A stretch of 64,000 nt of DNA, taken from the NCBI GenBank assembly GCA_022925895.1, contig JAKSYS010000208.1:25093-89092 (forward strand). Reading direction: 5' to 3'. Of this stretch, positions 1-11,015 are shown in pieces. Position numbers and translations under genes: made by a program. This DNA is from Fragilaria crotonensis (lineage: Eukaryota > Bacillariophyta > Fragilariophyceae > Fragilariales > Fragilariaceae). The stretch's first letter is position 1; every line of letters begins with the position of its first letter. The notes below the pieces were generated by a model. It did not search any database and was not told the origin of the DNA. It saw only the letters and a program-made list of their open reading frames with translations.

Positions 1-1
1 C

Positions 2-169
2 CCTCGGGGAAGTCCAAATCGACAAATCATGTTGGAAGAGAAGGGCCGATTCCAAGTCCCCTATTTGGAAGATCCAAATACTGGGGTCAAACTATGGGAA
101 TCGGAGGCTATTGTCGAGTATTTGCAGAAGGTGTACGGGGTGGAGGATAGTCCCGTCAAGTACATGTAA
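2..169 (+). CDS. C-terminal end of a glutaredoxin/GST-N-domain protein (5' partial)
   Basis: The reading frame is open from the window edge to a TAA at 167-169 and gives 55 residues. It contains PRGSPNR near the start, then VPYLEDPNTGVKLWESEAIV and EYLQKVYG. This is the second half of a thioredoxin-fold GST N-terminal (glutaredoxin-like) domain: the cis-proline in VPYL, the DPNTG turn and the ESEAIV helix that contacts glutathione are all visible. Plant and algal chloroplast proteins with one or two such domains end in the same way. The catalytic CPxC-type motif would lie upstream, outside the window, so enzymatic activity cannot be judged. Confidence 0.75.
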   Translation, partial: PRGSPNRQIMLEEKGRFQVPYLEDPNTGVKLWESEAIVEYLQKVYGVEDSPVKYM

Positions 170-449
170 CAGAGATGTTGTAGAATACGAAGAATAGACA
201 CTCAGCGGAACTACTCCAATCATTACAAGGACGCTATATTTTGGATGTCAAAAGTATTTCTGTTCGCACACCAGAATCTTATTCATGTGCGGTGTGGTCG
301 TCGTATGAAGTCCGCTTTCCGGGTCCCACGGTTCGACATGCTAAAATCTAAAATCTGTTGACATGTTGGCTTGTCACAATATATCCTACTGCAAGATCGA
401 CTCGAGACTCGACAATCATTAGGAAACTGGAGTATTTCTGCAGACGAGG

Positions 450-2279
450 ATGACTTCAATCGACTATTGCTATGTTGTGCTTACGATTCTGGTGTATTCC
501 TGTTCCACCTATGTCCATGGACTTTCTTCGCCCACTACTACTACTACCCCGACGAAAACAATAAGAAACAAGCCGATTCGAAACGTTGCCATCGTGGGAA
601 GCGGCATAGCGGGACTCTCACTTGCGCATGCCTTCGAGAATTCTCCCGACCTTTTCGCTTGCGGTGATGGTACACAAATTCAAGTGACTGTCTACGATTC
701 ACGATCATCTCTCAATTACGAAGCTGGGGCTGGTGTTCAACTCAATGGAGGTAAGCCTGTAGGTATCCCACACTCATACGAACTACATCGTCACTGGCGC
801 AAGTAATCGATACTTATCCTTACCTTCCCTACTTTCGCTATTCTGTTCCAAGGGGTGAGTGTGCTCCGGAAAATCAATCCCACAGTGCAAAGGGCCGTCG
901 CCGATGCGTCACTACCGCTAAAATTGATTCAGTCGAGAACCAAGCCTTGGTTCGGTGGCGACACCAAGGAATACGATACGCTGCTTACTATACCCATCGA
1001 GAAAACCTTTCGAGAGGCTGGAGGTAGAGTCACGGAAGAATTGGTGGTGGACGATGAGGTTATGGCGTATGCCATTATGCGTGGCGCTTTGCAGGTAGGT
1101 GCAGTGTTTTTGTTCATGTTGTCCATTGACTCGATGCCACGTCTCACACACAGGCACACCGTGAATTGCATGCAATTATCGCTTCTTTATGATTCCAAAT
1201 GTTAGGAAGTTCTGATGGATACACTGCCGGACCAGACATTGAATCGTATCAAATTTAACAAATCGCTCGTCCAAATATCTGGAAGCAACGACAAACATGG
1301 TGTATCCCTCGGCTTCGAAGATGGGTCAACTGAAGGTCCCTTTGACCTTGTGGTCGGATGCGATGGTGTCAATAGTGCCGTCAAAGACTATCTAGCCAAC
1401 GACTCAATACCAAGGAGGGGTGAAAAAGGCAAACAAGCATTGTATTCTGGCATCCGTATCCGGTATGCCGTTCAAGATACCAACGTTGCCAATCCTGTCG
1501 ACAGCGAAGGAGCTACTCTAACTCAGCACTTTGGAAATGGTGCATACGGTCTGACAGGCATCTACGGCGCTGGGAGGGGCCGAAGTCCGATCAAGTGTGC
1601 ATTTACCATTTATCTAGATGATGACTACATTGGACCCTTCCGTAAGAATCTTGCATCGGACCAATCATCCACAGGAACATCGGACGACGAAAATGCCGAC
1701 TGGTCGCAGGACAATCGCAAGGGCACATGTGAATTAATGTTGGACCAGATTGAGGAATGCGGCGTGCCCGGAAAAAGGATGATGCGCCCCATTATTGAAG
1801 AATCCAGCCGATTCTTCGAGCTTGGAGTCTACTTTCACAGTCCGTTCGCAAGGAACGGTTGGAGGAAGGAGGTACCAAATTCGAGAGGGAGTTTCTGTAC
1901 GTTGGCAGGCGATGCAGCGCATGCCATGCCTCCGTTCTTGGGACAAGGGTCCAACCAGGCAATCCAAGATGCATACTGCCTGGCCAAGTTGATTTTTGAG
2001 TACAACAAGGCACAGTCGAACGGCAGCGAGGACATCGACTTTGGAGAGGTGTTAAAAACCTATGAAAAGGTTCGATGGGGACCAACCGCGAGTATTTCCG
2101 CTAAAGCATTTCTTCTTGGGTACCTCGAAGCCAGTGTGGGTCTTTTGCCAAATTTCGCGATGTCTTTTTCTTCACTTTGGGCAGCCTTGGTGTGGCCAAA
2201 AGGTCTATCTTGGAGCAGCCGTTCCCGAAGTTGGAGACGAAGTGAACTGACTGTGCCGCCAGCATCGCCTTGTGGCTAA
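450..2279 (+). CDS. FAD-dependent monooxygenase (zeaxanthin epoxidase / salicylate hydroxylase-like), 3 exons, frameshifted near the 3' end
   Basis: Proposed exons are 450-750, 853-1094 and 1206-2279; both introns are GT-AG (102 and 111 nt) and splicing keeps the frame. The start gives a hydrophobic signal-like N-terminus and then VAIVGSGIAGLSLAHAFE, the Rossmann FAD-binding GxGxxG. Exon 3 has DLVVGCDGVNSAVKDYL (the DG motif) and LAGDAAHAMPPFLGQGSNQA, the GD motif that binds FAD ribityl. Class A flavin monooxygenases use NAD(P)H and O2 to hydroxylate or epoxidise; the substrate is unknown. At about 2156 the homologous C-terminus (FRDVFFFTLGSLGVAKR) continues in another frame and stops at 2245. 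One C appears to be missing there, so the printed tail to 2279 is probably an artefact. The protein may be secreted or plastid-targeted. Confidence 0.8.
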
Positions 2280-2680
2280 TCTGAAAATTCGAATGGGCGT
2301 CGCCTGCGAGGCATCGTATATTGTACCGATCCATTCAGACCCGATCGTCGAGTCGCCGTCGATCGTTCGTATTCAGAAAGGTGCGGAGAACTTGTGTTTG
2401 TCTATCTATGGTTTTTCCCATTACGTTTAATTGCGAATTGAAAATATAGCAACCAATATAGATCGGAGCGGTTCGCGTCCAAACATTCTTTTGCCTACGG
2501 TGTTAATCCATTATCGTTTGCTGGAAATGGATGCTTGCTAGCATTACTGGCCAGGCGAACAAGGAACAAGATGGCGAAATTGGGGTTTATTCGTGTCAAT
2601 TCATTCTGTTCTTTCATACAGCCCTTGCGTGAAAGAGGTGAAAACGACACTTATCAGATGGCAGCGTCTGGCCTTGCAGT
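2280..2680. other. Intergenic region between convergent 3' ends
   Basis: About 400 bases separate the stop of the plus-strand monooxygenase from the stop of the minus-strand kinase. It should hold both 3' UTRs. I see no ORF with coding character, no repeat and no RNA gene. Confidence 0.6.
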
Positions 2681-4657
2681 CTAGAGGAACGGTTTTTGCC
2701 ATTCCAAAATTTGCTTTTCGACCTTCATAACCCACTTGCCCCACTCGTCTCTGAAATAGTTACCAACTCCCTTGATCTCGACAAGATATGGTGCCGAACT
2801 GGAGATGAAATCAAAGTCAGCATCTAATGTCTTTCCGACTCCATCCATTTGAGAGAGAGCACGCGCAACAAATGCGTATTCGGCTGGCAATTGAAAGAAC
2901 TCCATCACCTCTGAATCCTTGACATTGACAGTGTCATTAGTTGCATTGTTGGCGGGATCAGTAGGTGTTGTCTCTTTAAATTTGTAACCAGATTTTCTCA
3001 GTTTCTTCTGCTTGACTGATACCTTGCCTGTATTGAAATTATCCTGGACCTTTGCTCGGACCATATGCAGATCTGCGCCATCTTTCAGAACGCCCATCTT
3101 CGCAAACGCTTCCACACATCGATCAGAGTCGTAGTCGATGATAGCTTCGATGACATCGAGGATGCCTTCTGCTTGATCGCCGTTTAATTCACATGCTTGG
3201 CCAAAATCGTACATGACCAGTCGTGGCATACCATTATCGAGAATCTCAACACCTAGATTGCCGGGATGTGGGTCGGTTGAGAAGAAGCGATTGACGCAAA
3301 ATGAACGCAAATATGCCCGAGCCAACGAGTCGGCCAAATACTCTCGACCCTCCATAGTCACGTTCGCAGCATCTAACTTTGCCTTGTTGGTAATTTTGAT
3401 GGAAGGAACGTATTCCATGATGAGTGCTTGTTCGGACGATATGTTCTGAAATACGTACGGCGCTCGCAACCACGGAGCAGCACTCGGCAATGGTTTTTGA
3501 TCCAACGATTTCGCCGCAGCTGGAACTTCGACGCCGCCCTTGCCCAACCCAAAATCGGCATTGAATCGTACGCAATTCTCCGCTTCGTCTCGGTAGTCGA
3601 TTTCGCGATATAGAATAGTCTTGGCATCCTCAAAGATTTGGGTCCATGATTGCGAAACGCCACCCACCTTGCCCCTCTTTCCGCCAATTTTGTCCACAGC
3701 ACGGGCAATCTGAGTCAAAAGAGCCAGATCCTGATCGTATATTTCACGCAAGTGGGGGCGTTGTAGTTTTATGGCAACTATTTCATTGTCGGCTCCACGT
3801 AAGGTTGCTCGGTGGACCTGTCCGAGGCTTGCAGCGGCAAGGGGGACAGAGTCGAAGTCAGAAAACAGTTCCTCGAAACGTTCGGCAGATCCAAATGCGG
3901 AATGCGCCAAGTCGAGGGCATCGCGTCCACTTTTCGCAGGGACCTTGTCTTGCAGACGTTCCATGGCAGTGATCCATTCTGTAGGGAGTAAATTTTCGCG
4001 GCAGGATAGAATTTGACCCAGTTTAATGTAAAGCGGGCCAAGCCTGAGCAAAGAGTCGGCAAAAATGGTCCCGCTCTTGGTTTTGAGAATTGTTTTTCGT
4101 TCTTCATTCGCAAATCGTTGTCGAACCCAAAAGGGTAATAATCGTAAGAAAATCACCATGACGGCACGACCCCGAGCGGCTGGATACTTGGCATAGCGAC
4201 CCCATTCTGAAGTCGCATCCATGGCCTGTCGCTTCCGAGTTTGCATTGTGCTCACAAGTGATGAGAGGGACATGAATGCTATCAATAGCAGGAGAGCGGG
4301 TCGTATAAGCTTCTTGGATCGGCTTGCAATGCTGACTGCCGCTACAGCGCGACGTGGTATCACAAGCAGTAACGCGGCGAAACTGAGGGCTCGTCGGCGT
4401 TTCTTGAGCGAGGATTCAAGGCGTTTCGGAGTGCAGACCCTTGTCTGAGTACCAAAAACGAAAAGTTCGGAATAGCTCGCCGACCGACATGATGCTGACC
4501 GATGAACATCTTGTAGAAGCAGGCTTGTCTCGGGACCCCATGATCGATTGACATTAGACCTTCTTAAACACCAGCTGTTGGAAGTGAAGGCTAGCGTCAC
4601 AGAATGCGATGCCACCATGAGGATAAAAACATACAGAGCCTTCATTGTTTTGATCAT
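2681..4657 (-). CDS. ABC1/UbiB (ADCK)-family atypical kinase, probably plastid
   Basis: The single-exon frame is open from 4822, but the start at 4657 (MIKTM...; a second ATG lies at 4645) is preferred. It places a hydrophobic signal peptide first, followed by VTLAFTS, which resembles the AF cleavage motif of diatom plastid presequences. The protein has about 658 residues. The ABC1 signatures are in order: YIKLGQILSCR (the KxGQ helix), PLAAASLGQVHRA (the Ala-rich loop that replaces the P-loop), EIVAIKLQRP (the VAIK lysine), TDPHPGNLG and MYDFGQA (catalytic and DFG-like metal site). The C-terminal DFDFISSSAPYL matches the plant ABC1K extension. These proteins act in quinone and prenyl-lipid metabolism of plastids and mitochondria. 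The gene is divergent from the FKBP gene. Confidence 0.88.
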   Translation of the reverse strand: MIKTMKALYVFILMVASHSVTLAFTSNSWCLRRSNVNRSWGPETSLLLQDVHRSASCRSASYSELFVFGTQTRVCTPKRLESSLKKRRRALSFAALLLVIPRRAVAAVSIASRSKKLIRPALLLLIAFMSLSSLVSTMQTRKRQAMDATSEWGRYAKYPAARGRAVMVIFLRLLPFWVRQRFANEERKTILKTKSGTIFADSLLRLGPLYIKLGQILSCRENLLPTEWITAMERLQDKVPAKSGRDALDLAHSAFGSAERFEELFSDFDSVPLAAASLGQVHRATLRGADNEIVAIKLQRPHLREIYDQDLALLTQIARAVDKIGGKRGKVGGVSQSWTQIFEDAKTILYREIDYRDEAENCVRFNADFGLGKGGVEVPAAAKSLDQKPLPSAAPWLRAPYVFQNISSEQALIMEYVPSIKITNKAKLDAANVTMEGREYLADSLARAYLRSFCVNRFFSTDPHPGNLGVEILDNGMPRLVMYDFGQACELNGDQAEGILDVIEAIIDYDSDRCVEAFAKMGVLKDGADLHMVRAKVQDNFNTGKVSVKQKKLRKSGYKFKETTPTDPANNATNDTVNVKDSEVMEFFQLPAEYAFVARALSQMDGVGKTLDADFDFISSSAPYLVEIKGVGNYFRDEWGKWVMKVEKQILEWQKPFL

Positions 4658-5280
4658 GATACCCTTCACTGAACTCGGGTCGAAAGACAACGCGATTGCC
4701 TTCGCTTCAACCACACAACAATCAAGGGATTGACTCAGGCGAAAGAGAAGAGTTAGCAAAACGACAGATTTATGTGCGGGATGAAGTGTTGTCCTACTCC
4801 TCCAGTGCAAGGTATGCGTCAACTCGGAATGTCGTACCAGGTACTCCAGACTCCAGTACGATGTATGAATTATGAATACGATATAACAAGACTATCGTCG
4901 TATCATTTGGGAATACAGATGATTACTGGAATATTGTTTTTGTTCATCTACTGTAATATGAAATGAACTGAGGGAGTACACTAGTCAATAACCGTAGCAG
5001 TACAGTACAGTATGATGTTCATGATATTTGATATTTGCAGAACGAATGCCGACCTCGATCCTCGATCAAATTGAAGTCAACTGTTCGAGATCAGATCTGA
5101 ACAAGATTTGCGGTCCGTCCGTTACACCGAACTACGGAAATGTCAACATCGTTCAGCATGACTCACGGAGATCAGTGATCACGTCATCACTGATCTCATA
5201 TCAACCTCACCCCTCATTCTGAATAGCAGGGAGCTAACGGAGCCAATAACGAAGGAACTCCTTCACGGAAAGCTCTGTCC
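4658..5280. promoter_or_regulatory. Shared divergent promoter region (kinase gene / FKBP gene)
   Basis: This stretch lies between two divergently transcribed genes whose products both look plastid-directed, so it should hold both promoters. No convincing ORF is present. The one clear element is the perfect inverted repeat at 5168-5197, annotated separately. No TATA box was assigned. Confidence 0.55.
5168..5197. promoter_or_regulatory. 12-bp perfect inverted repeat with a CACGTC centre, upstream of the FKBP gene
   Basis: GAGATCAGTGAT (5168-5179) and ATCACTGATCTC (5186-5197) are exact reverse complements around CACGTC. The centre contains ACGTCA, the core of CRE/bZIP sites. In diatoms such CRE-like sites are bound by bZIP/aureochrome factors in light- and CO2-responsive promoters. 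It ends 83 bp upstream of the FKBP start. A role as protein-binding site or RNA hairpin is inferred. Confidence 0.5.
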
Positions 5281-6011
5281 ATGATGCGAACATTCTTGCC
5301 ATTGACTGAGGCCATCGTGTTGTTATGTATGGTCCTCCTGGTCTCGACCAATTCACTTCACAATACTCCCAACACCCGACGAAACTTTATTGCTCAGTCG
5401 GTGGCAGGTGTCGTCATCACAAACTCAATTGTGCTCCAGAAAGCATTCGCCGAAGATTCCTCAGATGGTTCATCTTCTGACGGAGTGACTGTGTTTAAAT
5501 TGAAATCAGGTCTTCAATTCATTGATCTAGTCCAAGGTTCCGGACCCTCACCCAAGTACGGTCAATTGTGCAGCATCAAATACACGGCATACCTCCAATT
5601 ACCCAGCAAGTTGTCTGAGAGACAAAAGTTTGATTCCGACCAATATTTGCTCAAACATGGCAACGGCCGCCTGATTGCCGGACTCGATGAGGGACTCCAC
5701 ACAATGAAGGTCGGTGGTCAGCGACGTATCCTCATTCCCCCGAAATTGGGATTCGTCGCCGACGGACTGGGACCCGTCCCCCAGTCCCCTTTGCACGATT
5801 ACGCTTGAATCAATTGTTGAAGGAAATGGTAGAACAACGAGGTGGGAAGCTTATTTATGATGTGGAATTGCTGCGAGTCTTGGACGATGAGGCAGATCAG
5901 GGGTATTACGATGATTTAAGTTTGACAGATGAACAGTTTGAAACCCTGCGTGATAATATTCAAAACAAGGCCAGGTCGAATCGCGGCATACCGACGGTCG
6001 GAGAGTCTTGA
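5281..6011 (+). CDS. FKBP-type peptidyl-prolyl isomerase, thylakoid lumen type, one internal frameshift
   Basis: The ATG at 5281 begins a signal peptide (hydrophobic up to LLVSTNS). TRRNFIAQSVAGVV and KAFAED follow: a twin-arginine signal with an A-x-A cleavage site, as on thylakoid-lumen FKBPs. The FKBP domain shows GLQFIDLVQGSGPSPKYGQ, the tyrosine strand SIKYTAYL, FDSD, LIAGLDEGLHTMKVGGQRRI and IPPKLGF. Such proteins catalyse prolyl isomerisation and assist photosystem assembly. At about 5798 the frame breaks: the first ORF stops at 5808, while the conserved continuation LNQLLKEMVEQRGGKL runs in the -1 frame from about 5799 to a stop at 6011. One missing C after 5795 would explain it. The acidic tail (LDDEADQGYYDDLSL) has no assigned role. 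Confidence 0.8.
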
Positions 6012-6177
6012 ATTTACGCGATGATGATTACTACTGTTAGGATAATACATACAGGAACGTCGGCAGTACTCTCTCATGAGAAGCCTGCAAAATTCCGTCA
6101 GAATAAATCGTGCTACGTTGTTGACCTTTTCTCATCCTTACCACTTCGAATGTATTGATACATAACACCATAAACCT

Positions 6178-7237
6178 CTACGATTCCTTGCGCCCAAATC
6201 CGTTGCCACCATTCCCAAAGGAATGGCGAACCTGATTCTGCAAGTTCGCGACTGTCTGAGGATCGTGCTCCAAGATGAGAGTTGGCTCCGACGACAGCCA
6301 GGGTGTCAAAGTACTGGGATAGAAGCCTGAGGAAAGTGGACGTTATTACATGCGAGCAGGATTATGTGAGTTGCACGGGATTGAGCTCTCTGAAATGGCA
6401 ACAACGAGACAACTTACAAGATATCCATAACATCCTTTGGAGTCGCTCCAGGCACCTCGTCAGAGAATTCTGCAACAGATTCCTGCAATCCATGTACGAT
6501 CGCCTTGCGCTGTCGGGCAACACCCAAACCGCTCAAATAGCGAGCTTCGGCCTCAGCCTCGGCCGCCTTGACTTGCTTGACCTTGTCCGCTTCGGCCTTG
6601 TGACTTGCAGCTTCCTTGAGACGACGAGACGCGTTAATCTCGTTCATACTGGCCTTGACTTTGGAATCAGGAGCAAGGTCGGTAACGAGAGTAGTCAAGA
6701 TCTCATAGCCGTAGTCCTGGTAATCAGGTGGTGGAGATGAGTAAGAAAGAGTGGAATTGGTACGAGTAAGGTGAGACGTGGATCGATAGAATTTGCGATG
6801 TCAGAGGCGTTTTCAGTGTTTTCACTCACATTCATGACATCCTTGAGCTGTTCAAGAGTTGCAGAGGCGATTTCCGCCTTCGATGCGAAGGCTTCATCGA
6901 GTTCCATTTTCGGAACTGTCGAACGCACAACGTCAAAGACATATGCTTGAATCTGACCCCTAGGGTCTGACAATCTATAGAACGCATCATAAGCCTTCTC
7001 CAAAAGTACACGGAACTGAACCGCGACGGCAACCTGCACGAAAACATTGTCCTTGGTTTTCGTTTCACAGACGACGTCGAGCTGCTGGATGCGAAGCGAG
7101 AGAGTTCCAGCGATTTGAGCGATAGGCCAGCAGGTGATAGTCAATCCTGGCTTGAGCAAGTTCTTGAATTGACCGAGATCTTCAAGAATGGCCACCTCTT
7201 GAGTGCGAACGCACTGGAAACAGCAACATCCAGACAT
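6178..7237 (-). CDS. SPFH/prohibitin-domain protein of the hypersensitive-induced-reaction (HIR) type, 3 exons
   Basis: Exons on the minus strand are 7237-6830, 6716-6418 and 6326-6178; the introns of 113 and 91 nt begin GTGAGT and GTAAGT and end AG. Exon 1 starts with a cysteine cluster (MSGCCCFQC, probably S-acylated) and has [20 protein letters not shown] and [20 protein letters not shown], very close to plant HIR and diatom homologues. Exon 2 has [10 protein letters not shown] and [19 protein letters not shown]; exon 3 has [19 protein letters not shown] proteins are peripheral membrane-raft proteins that oligomerise; in plants they act in immunity and ion-channel control. In exon 3 near 6275 the frame shifts by +1, after which [20 protein letters not shown] and a stop at 6178 match the family. 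Unshifted, the frame runs into unrelated sequence to about 6116. Confidence 0.82.
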
Positions 7238-10200
7238 GATTCAAAGAGTTACAGGTGAACAGTGAGTACTAGAGGATCAATTGATAATGATGTGTAGTCC
7301 TGGAAGCTGATGTACGGGCACTCGCAACGTAGAACGTAGAATGCGATGATCAGCCTGAATCTTGAGAATTGTCTTCAGTTCCTGCTGAGTGAGTGCTCAC
7401 ATCTGTGATGCGACAAGCGAGGGATGCTACGTATTCTACTACCGTACAAACGTACCTGGTAACAACGAACCGGACGATCCTAGTAGAGATTCGTACATGT
7501 ACTGGTACTAGTACCGAGAAAACTACGTAAACTACAGTAGGCTACTAAAACTTCGTGTGGGGTTGAGTCGTAGGAGCTCTACTATATTACTACTGTAGGT
7601 CGGCAGCTATGCATACTCGAATAGGAGTTCTACGAAGTACTGTACGTATACCAGGTAACAGAAATTAGAGTAGTACAGGCAGGTAGTCTACAGGTAGTTT
7701 CATACAGCGAATCACTAAACGTATCGAATCCTTCGACTCACAGTCTCACAGTCTCACAGTCTCACAGTCTCACAGTCTCAAACAGCAGTGCATGACAGCA
7801 TGACCACATGACCACAATGAGCAACTACTGGGCATTGGGTTGCGCACGCACAGGCGAAGAGGCGCTGTTCAATGCTTGATTCTTGATTCTTGACTCATCA
7901 AATCCAAACATGGCTGCACTGTTTGATATGTATCTTGCATCGAGCACAACATATGATATACCGTAGTCCGTACAGTACAAGTCTACCGGTAGTTGTACGC
8001 TACGAGTACTGCAGCGAGTACTTGGTAGTAGTACTTGGTACTTGCTACTACTATTCGTACCGTCGTTCAGGGTTCGGTTTCGTGTTCGTACCGGTACCAT
8101 TCTAACGGTAGTAGTACCAGGGAGCAGAGTTTGAAGTACAGTCGACCTACTACTGTACCTGGTAGTGGAGAATGCGTGCGTCCGACCCTTTCCTACTGTA
8201 CACTGTACACTACTTGTAGACTTGTACTGGTCCAAGTACCAGTACAAAAGTTACGAACAATTGCTACCAGTATGCATACAGATCCGATTAGATTTCACCA
8301 GTTTGACGTCAGCGCGTACCAATCAGGACCTGAGCGGAGTATACACTGCAGTACAAGGATTTTCCCGAGAGTCATACAATTAAAGTATACTTTCCGACCT
8401 GCCCTAAGGTCCAGTTGTGCGTACGTTCTGGTACAAACGACACGTAGGAACAAGGGCAAACGTCGAAAATCATACACTTAGTTGTATGACTTTCCGCGCG
8501 GCCCTAATCCAATTCACGTCCGTGTTTTGACGAGCGTTGACAGTTAAAGAATGGTTATTCCCCTGTACTTACTACAACATTTTGAATTTCGCGCACTAAT
8601 CGAGATTGTACGACAATACTCGAAGTACAGTACATAAGAAAAATGAACGACAATAGAGCAGTACTACAGTAGTACAGTACCTATGTATCCAGCGTCGTGT
8701 CGTGGCAGTTTGTGTTGAACTAAGACGACAACTATGCATGCTGAGAAAAATTAAATAATAGCAAGTCTATTTTACCTGCTACCACTGTGCCTAAGATGAA
8801 GGTATTTGACTCACATGGATAGGCACAACACTCCTGTGGGATCTGCAATCATTTTTCATTAGGTGACATCATGACAATGGCAAATTAAAGTATTGCTACT
8901 TTGATGAGTCGATAACTTTTCCAAAAGAAAGACACATGAATCGCCAGCAGTTTTGGTGACTCCTACTAGGGGATGTTGGTCATGATCAGAAACGTCTTGA
9001 TGTGACAGCTTCTGTACTTTCACCTCGTACTGCATTCTTGTATGAGGACGTCAGTAGTACTACTAGACCTCCGTTAATTACTGGCGCATTTCGCATTTTG
9101 AGGCCTCTGCTTGGGTGTGATTGTAGTGCCCGTGTGTCCCTTGATTCTGATGTTTCCAAAGCTTGCACCATTGTTCCCAACATATGAGTTGGAATAAATT
9201 TGCCTGCCACGCCAAGCTAGTATATTGATTGAGGTCATCATTGCCATCTCATTGAGGGGATGAGTTGTGGCATTGCTGGTGTTGACTCCAGCCCATGCTA
9301 AATCTCCTCCAAAATAATGGAGCCCATCCAATCCTGTTTTGTTGTATGATTATGTGTTGCACTGTGGGGTGATAGTTCTCACATACCAGTTCAGGAGCAG
9401 AACCAGCACTGGCATAACCCATCCAACAATAGCAGAGCAGCAGCACAAAGCAGCAGAAAGGTGTTTGGCTGAAGAAAGAAATTGCAAGTTAAGTCCAGTC
9501 AAGAACTGATTGTGTCATTCTATGCAATTGCTAAGCTCAGCACATCATATAGTAGCTAGTACTAGTACTAGTACTAGTAGCCTAATGCTGAGGCTAGAAG
9601 TGATGCTTGTGCAGCTTGTGCATTCTTGAGTGGATGACCTGGACAAAAAGATCCACTTGTGATTTCTGCCATCACATTTGTTTGCTTGATCAGGAATTGA
9701 CCACATGAGTAGTACGGGCCACTAAAATCTGGTGAATTATTATACTAGAATGAGCCTCCCAGTTGATCAATTAAAGGGAAGATAGATTACATTCATTCTT
9801 TTGTCAAATGTTTTGGCAAATGCCCCATGAACAGAAGTTTGTGAATCCACCAGTGATGGTCCAATTGGGAGGAATTAATGGACTCTAGCTAAAGGAAACA
9901 TGAGAACAATCCCACAGAGTTGTGAATTGCTGGTAATACTCTGCTGAGAGTGTATCTGGACTCTGGGAGTACAAGTTGTAAGTACTGTACTGCTAGAGCC
10001 ACAAGCACTACTGTACTACGGAATGTATTACTGAATTAAATACGGAATGTACTTAGTACTATGAAATTGAGTACTACTGTACTGAATTTACTACGGAAAT
10101 CACGTGCGTACCGAATTACGTAGTGATGTACGTAATGTACTTGTACTGTACTCGGAGTACAATGTATTGCACTACGTAATGCAGTACTCGAGTATTAGTA

Positions 10201-11015
10201 CTATGTAATGTCCTACGTAATGCCCTATGTAAAGCGATACACACATTCCTGTCTTATTGATACTTCATGGTTGTGGTTTCAATATAACTAACATTGGATA
10301 ACAACATTTCCTGATACAATTCACGTACCTTTTCAGAGTCATACCTTAGGTGTATGATTTCCTCCACCGCTTATCAGGATGCTCTCAGTATGTTACTGTC
10401 TTACTGTAGTACTGTATGTCAGTACGTTGGACGTGAAGACATCAGTACTGTGACGTGGGCGCTGACGTCAAATTGGTGAAACCTAATCGGACCCGCGGTC
10501 TACCGGGAGTGGCGCGTTCTTGGTCTTGCCGTCCATCTGCCGTCCTGTTTCGAAGCCCGTCGTCCTTCGTGGCAGTGTCCTTGTTCTGGTTGTCTGGTTT
10601 TACCTGCTCCAGAGTCCAGAGGAAGCCCGAAGACCACACACGAGACACGAGTCGCTTTGCACCGCTGCAATAGCCGGGTCGCCTGTGCTTCAGACAGTAA
10701 AATAGCCAATAATTGCGCCGTCGAATTTGCCATATCACCTCGTTTCTCAGTTCTAATGACATATATATAGCACCAGGGCTTGTATGCGCACACGAAGTTG
10801 TTCCTCCAGCGTAGAGTGTCCTGTGTTGTTTGATTGATAGCCTGTTCTGCATCCTACCTGCCGGATTGTTTTTGTTGTAGGGAAACCTCATTTGTTGAAA
10901 GTTGAACGTTGAAACGTGCAGATTGAAAACACGTTTTCCCCTTTTGATCTTCAATCACTCACGATCCACCATCCATAATCCGATCATTCACATCGACCAA
11001 TCGATTAACAATATC
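7238..11015. other. 3.8 kb intergenic region, GTAC-rich, without a supportable gene
   Basis: Short ORFs occur on both strands, but none has family motifs, sensible composition or a good start. From about 7440 to 8700 and 9960 to 10450 the sequence is packed with GTAC, TACTAG and GTAGTAC words. The middle part (8800-9950) is a more ordinary AT-rich sequence. It contains an 8-bp tandem repeat (7741-7780), a GTACTA run near 9559-9580, three CATAC/GTATG hairpins, CRE-like TGACGTCA at 8304 and 10463, and a TATA-like ATATATATAG at 10761 about 250 bp before the next gene. Confidence 0.6.
7741..7780. repeat. 8-bp tandem repeat, 5 copies
   Basis: CAGTCTCA is repeated five times without error and flanked by a partial copy (GACTCA). 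It is a simple microsatellite in non-coding DNA. Confidence 0.9.

Noticed and set aside
1095-1205. GTG-started ORF 855-1205 as a separate gene
   Set aside because: It is exon 2 of the monooxygenase read through its intron; GT-AG borders at 1095 and 1205 restore the family sequence.
7825-8481. ORFs of 140 and 148 codons on opposite strands in the GTAC-rich region
   Set aside because: They are translations of low-complexity GTAC/TAC repeats (Tyr/Ser/Val-rich), expected where TA-containing stops are displaced by the repeat phase.
10442-10954. 170-codon minus-strand ORF upstream of the large unknown gene
   Set aside because: It overlaps the promoter and TATA-like site of the gene at 11016, has irregular composition and no recognisable motif.
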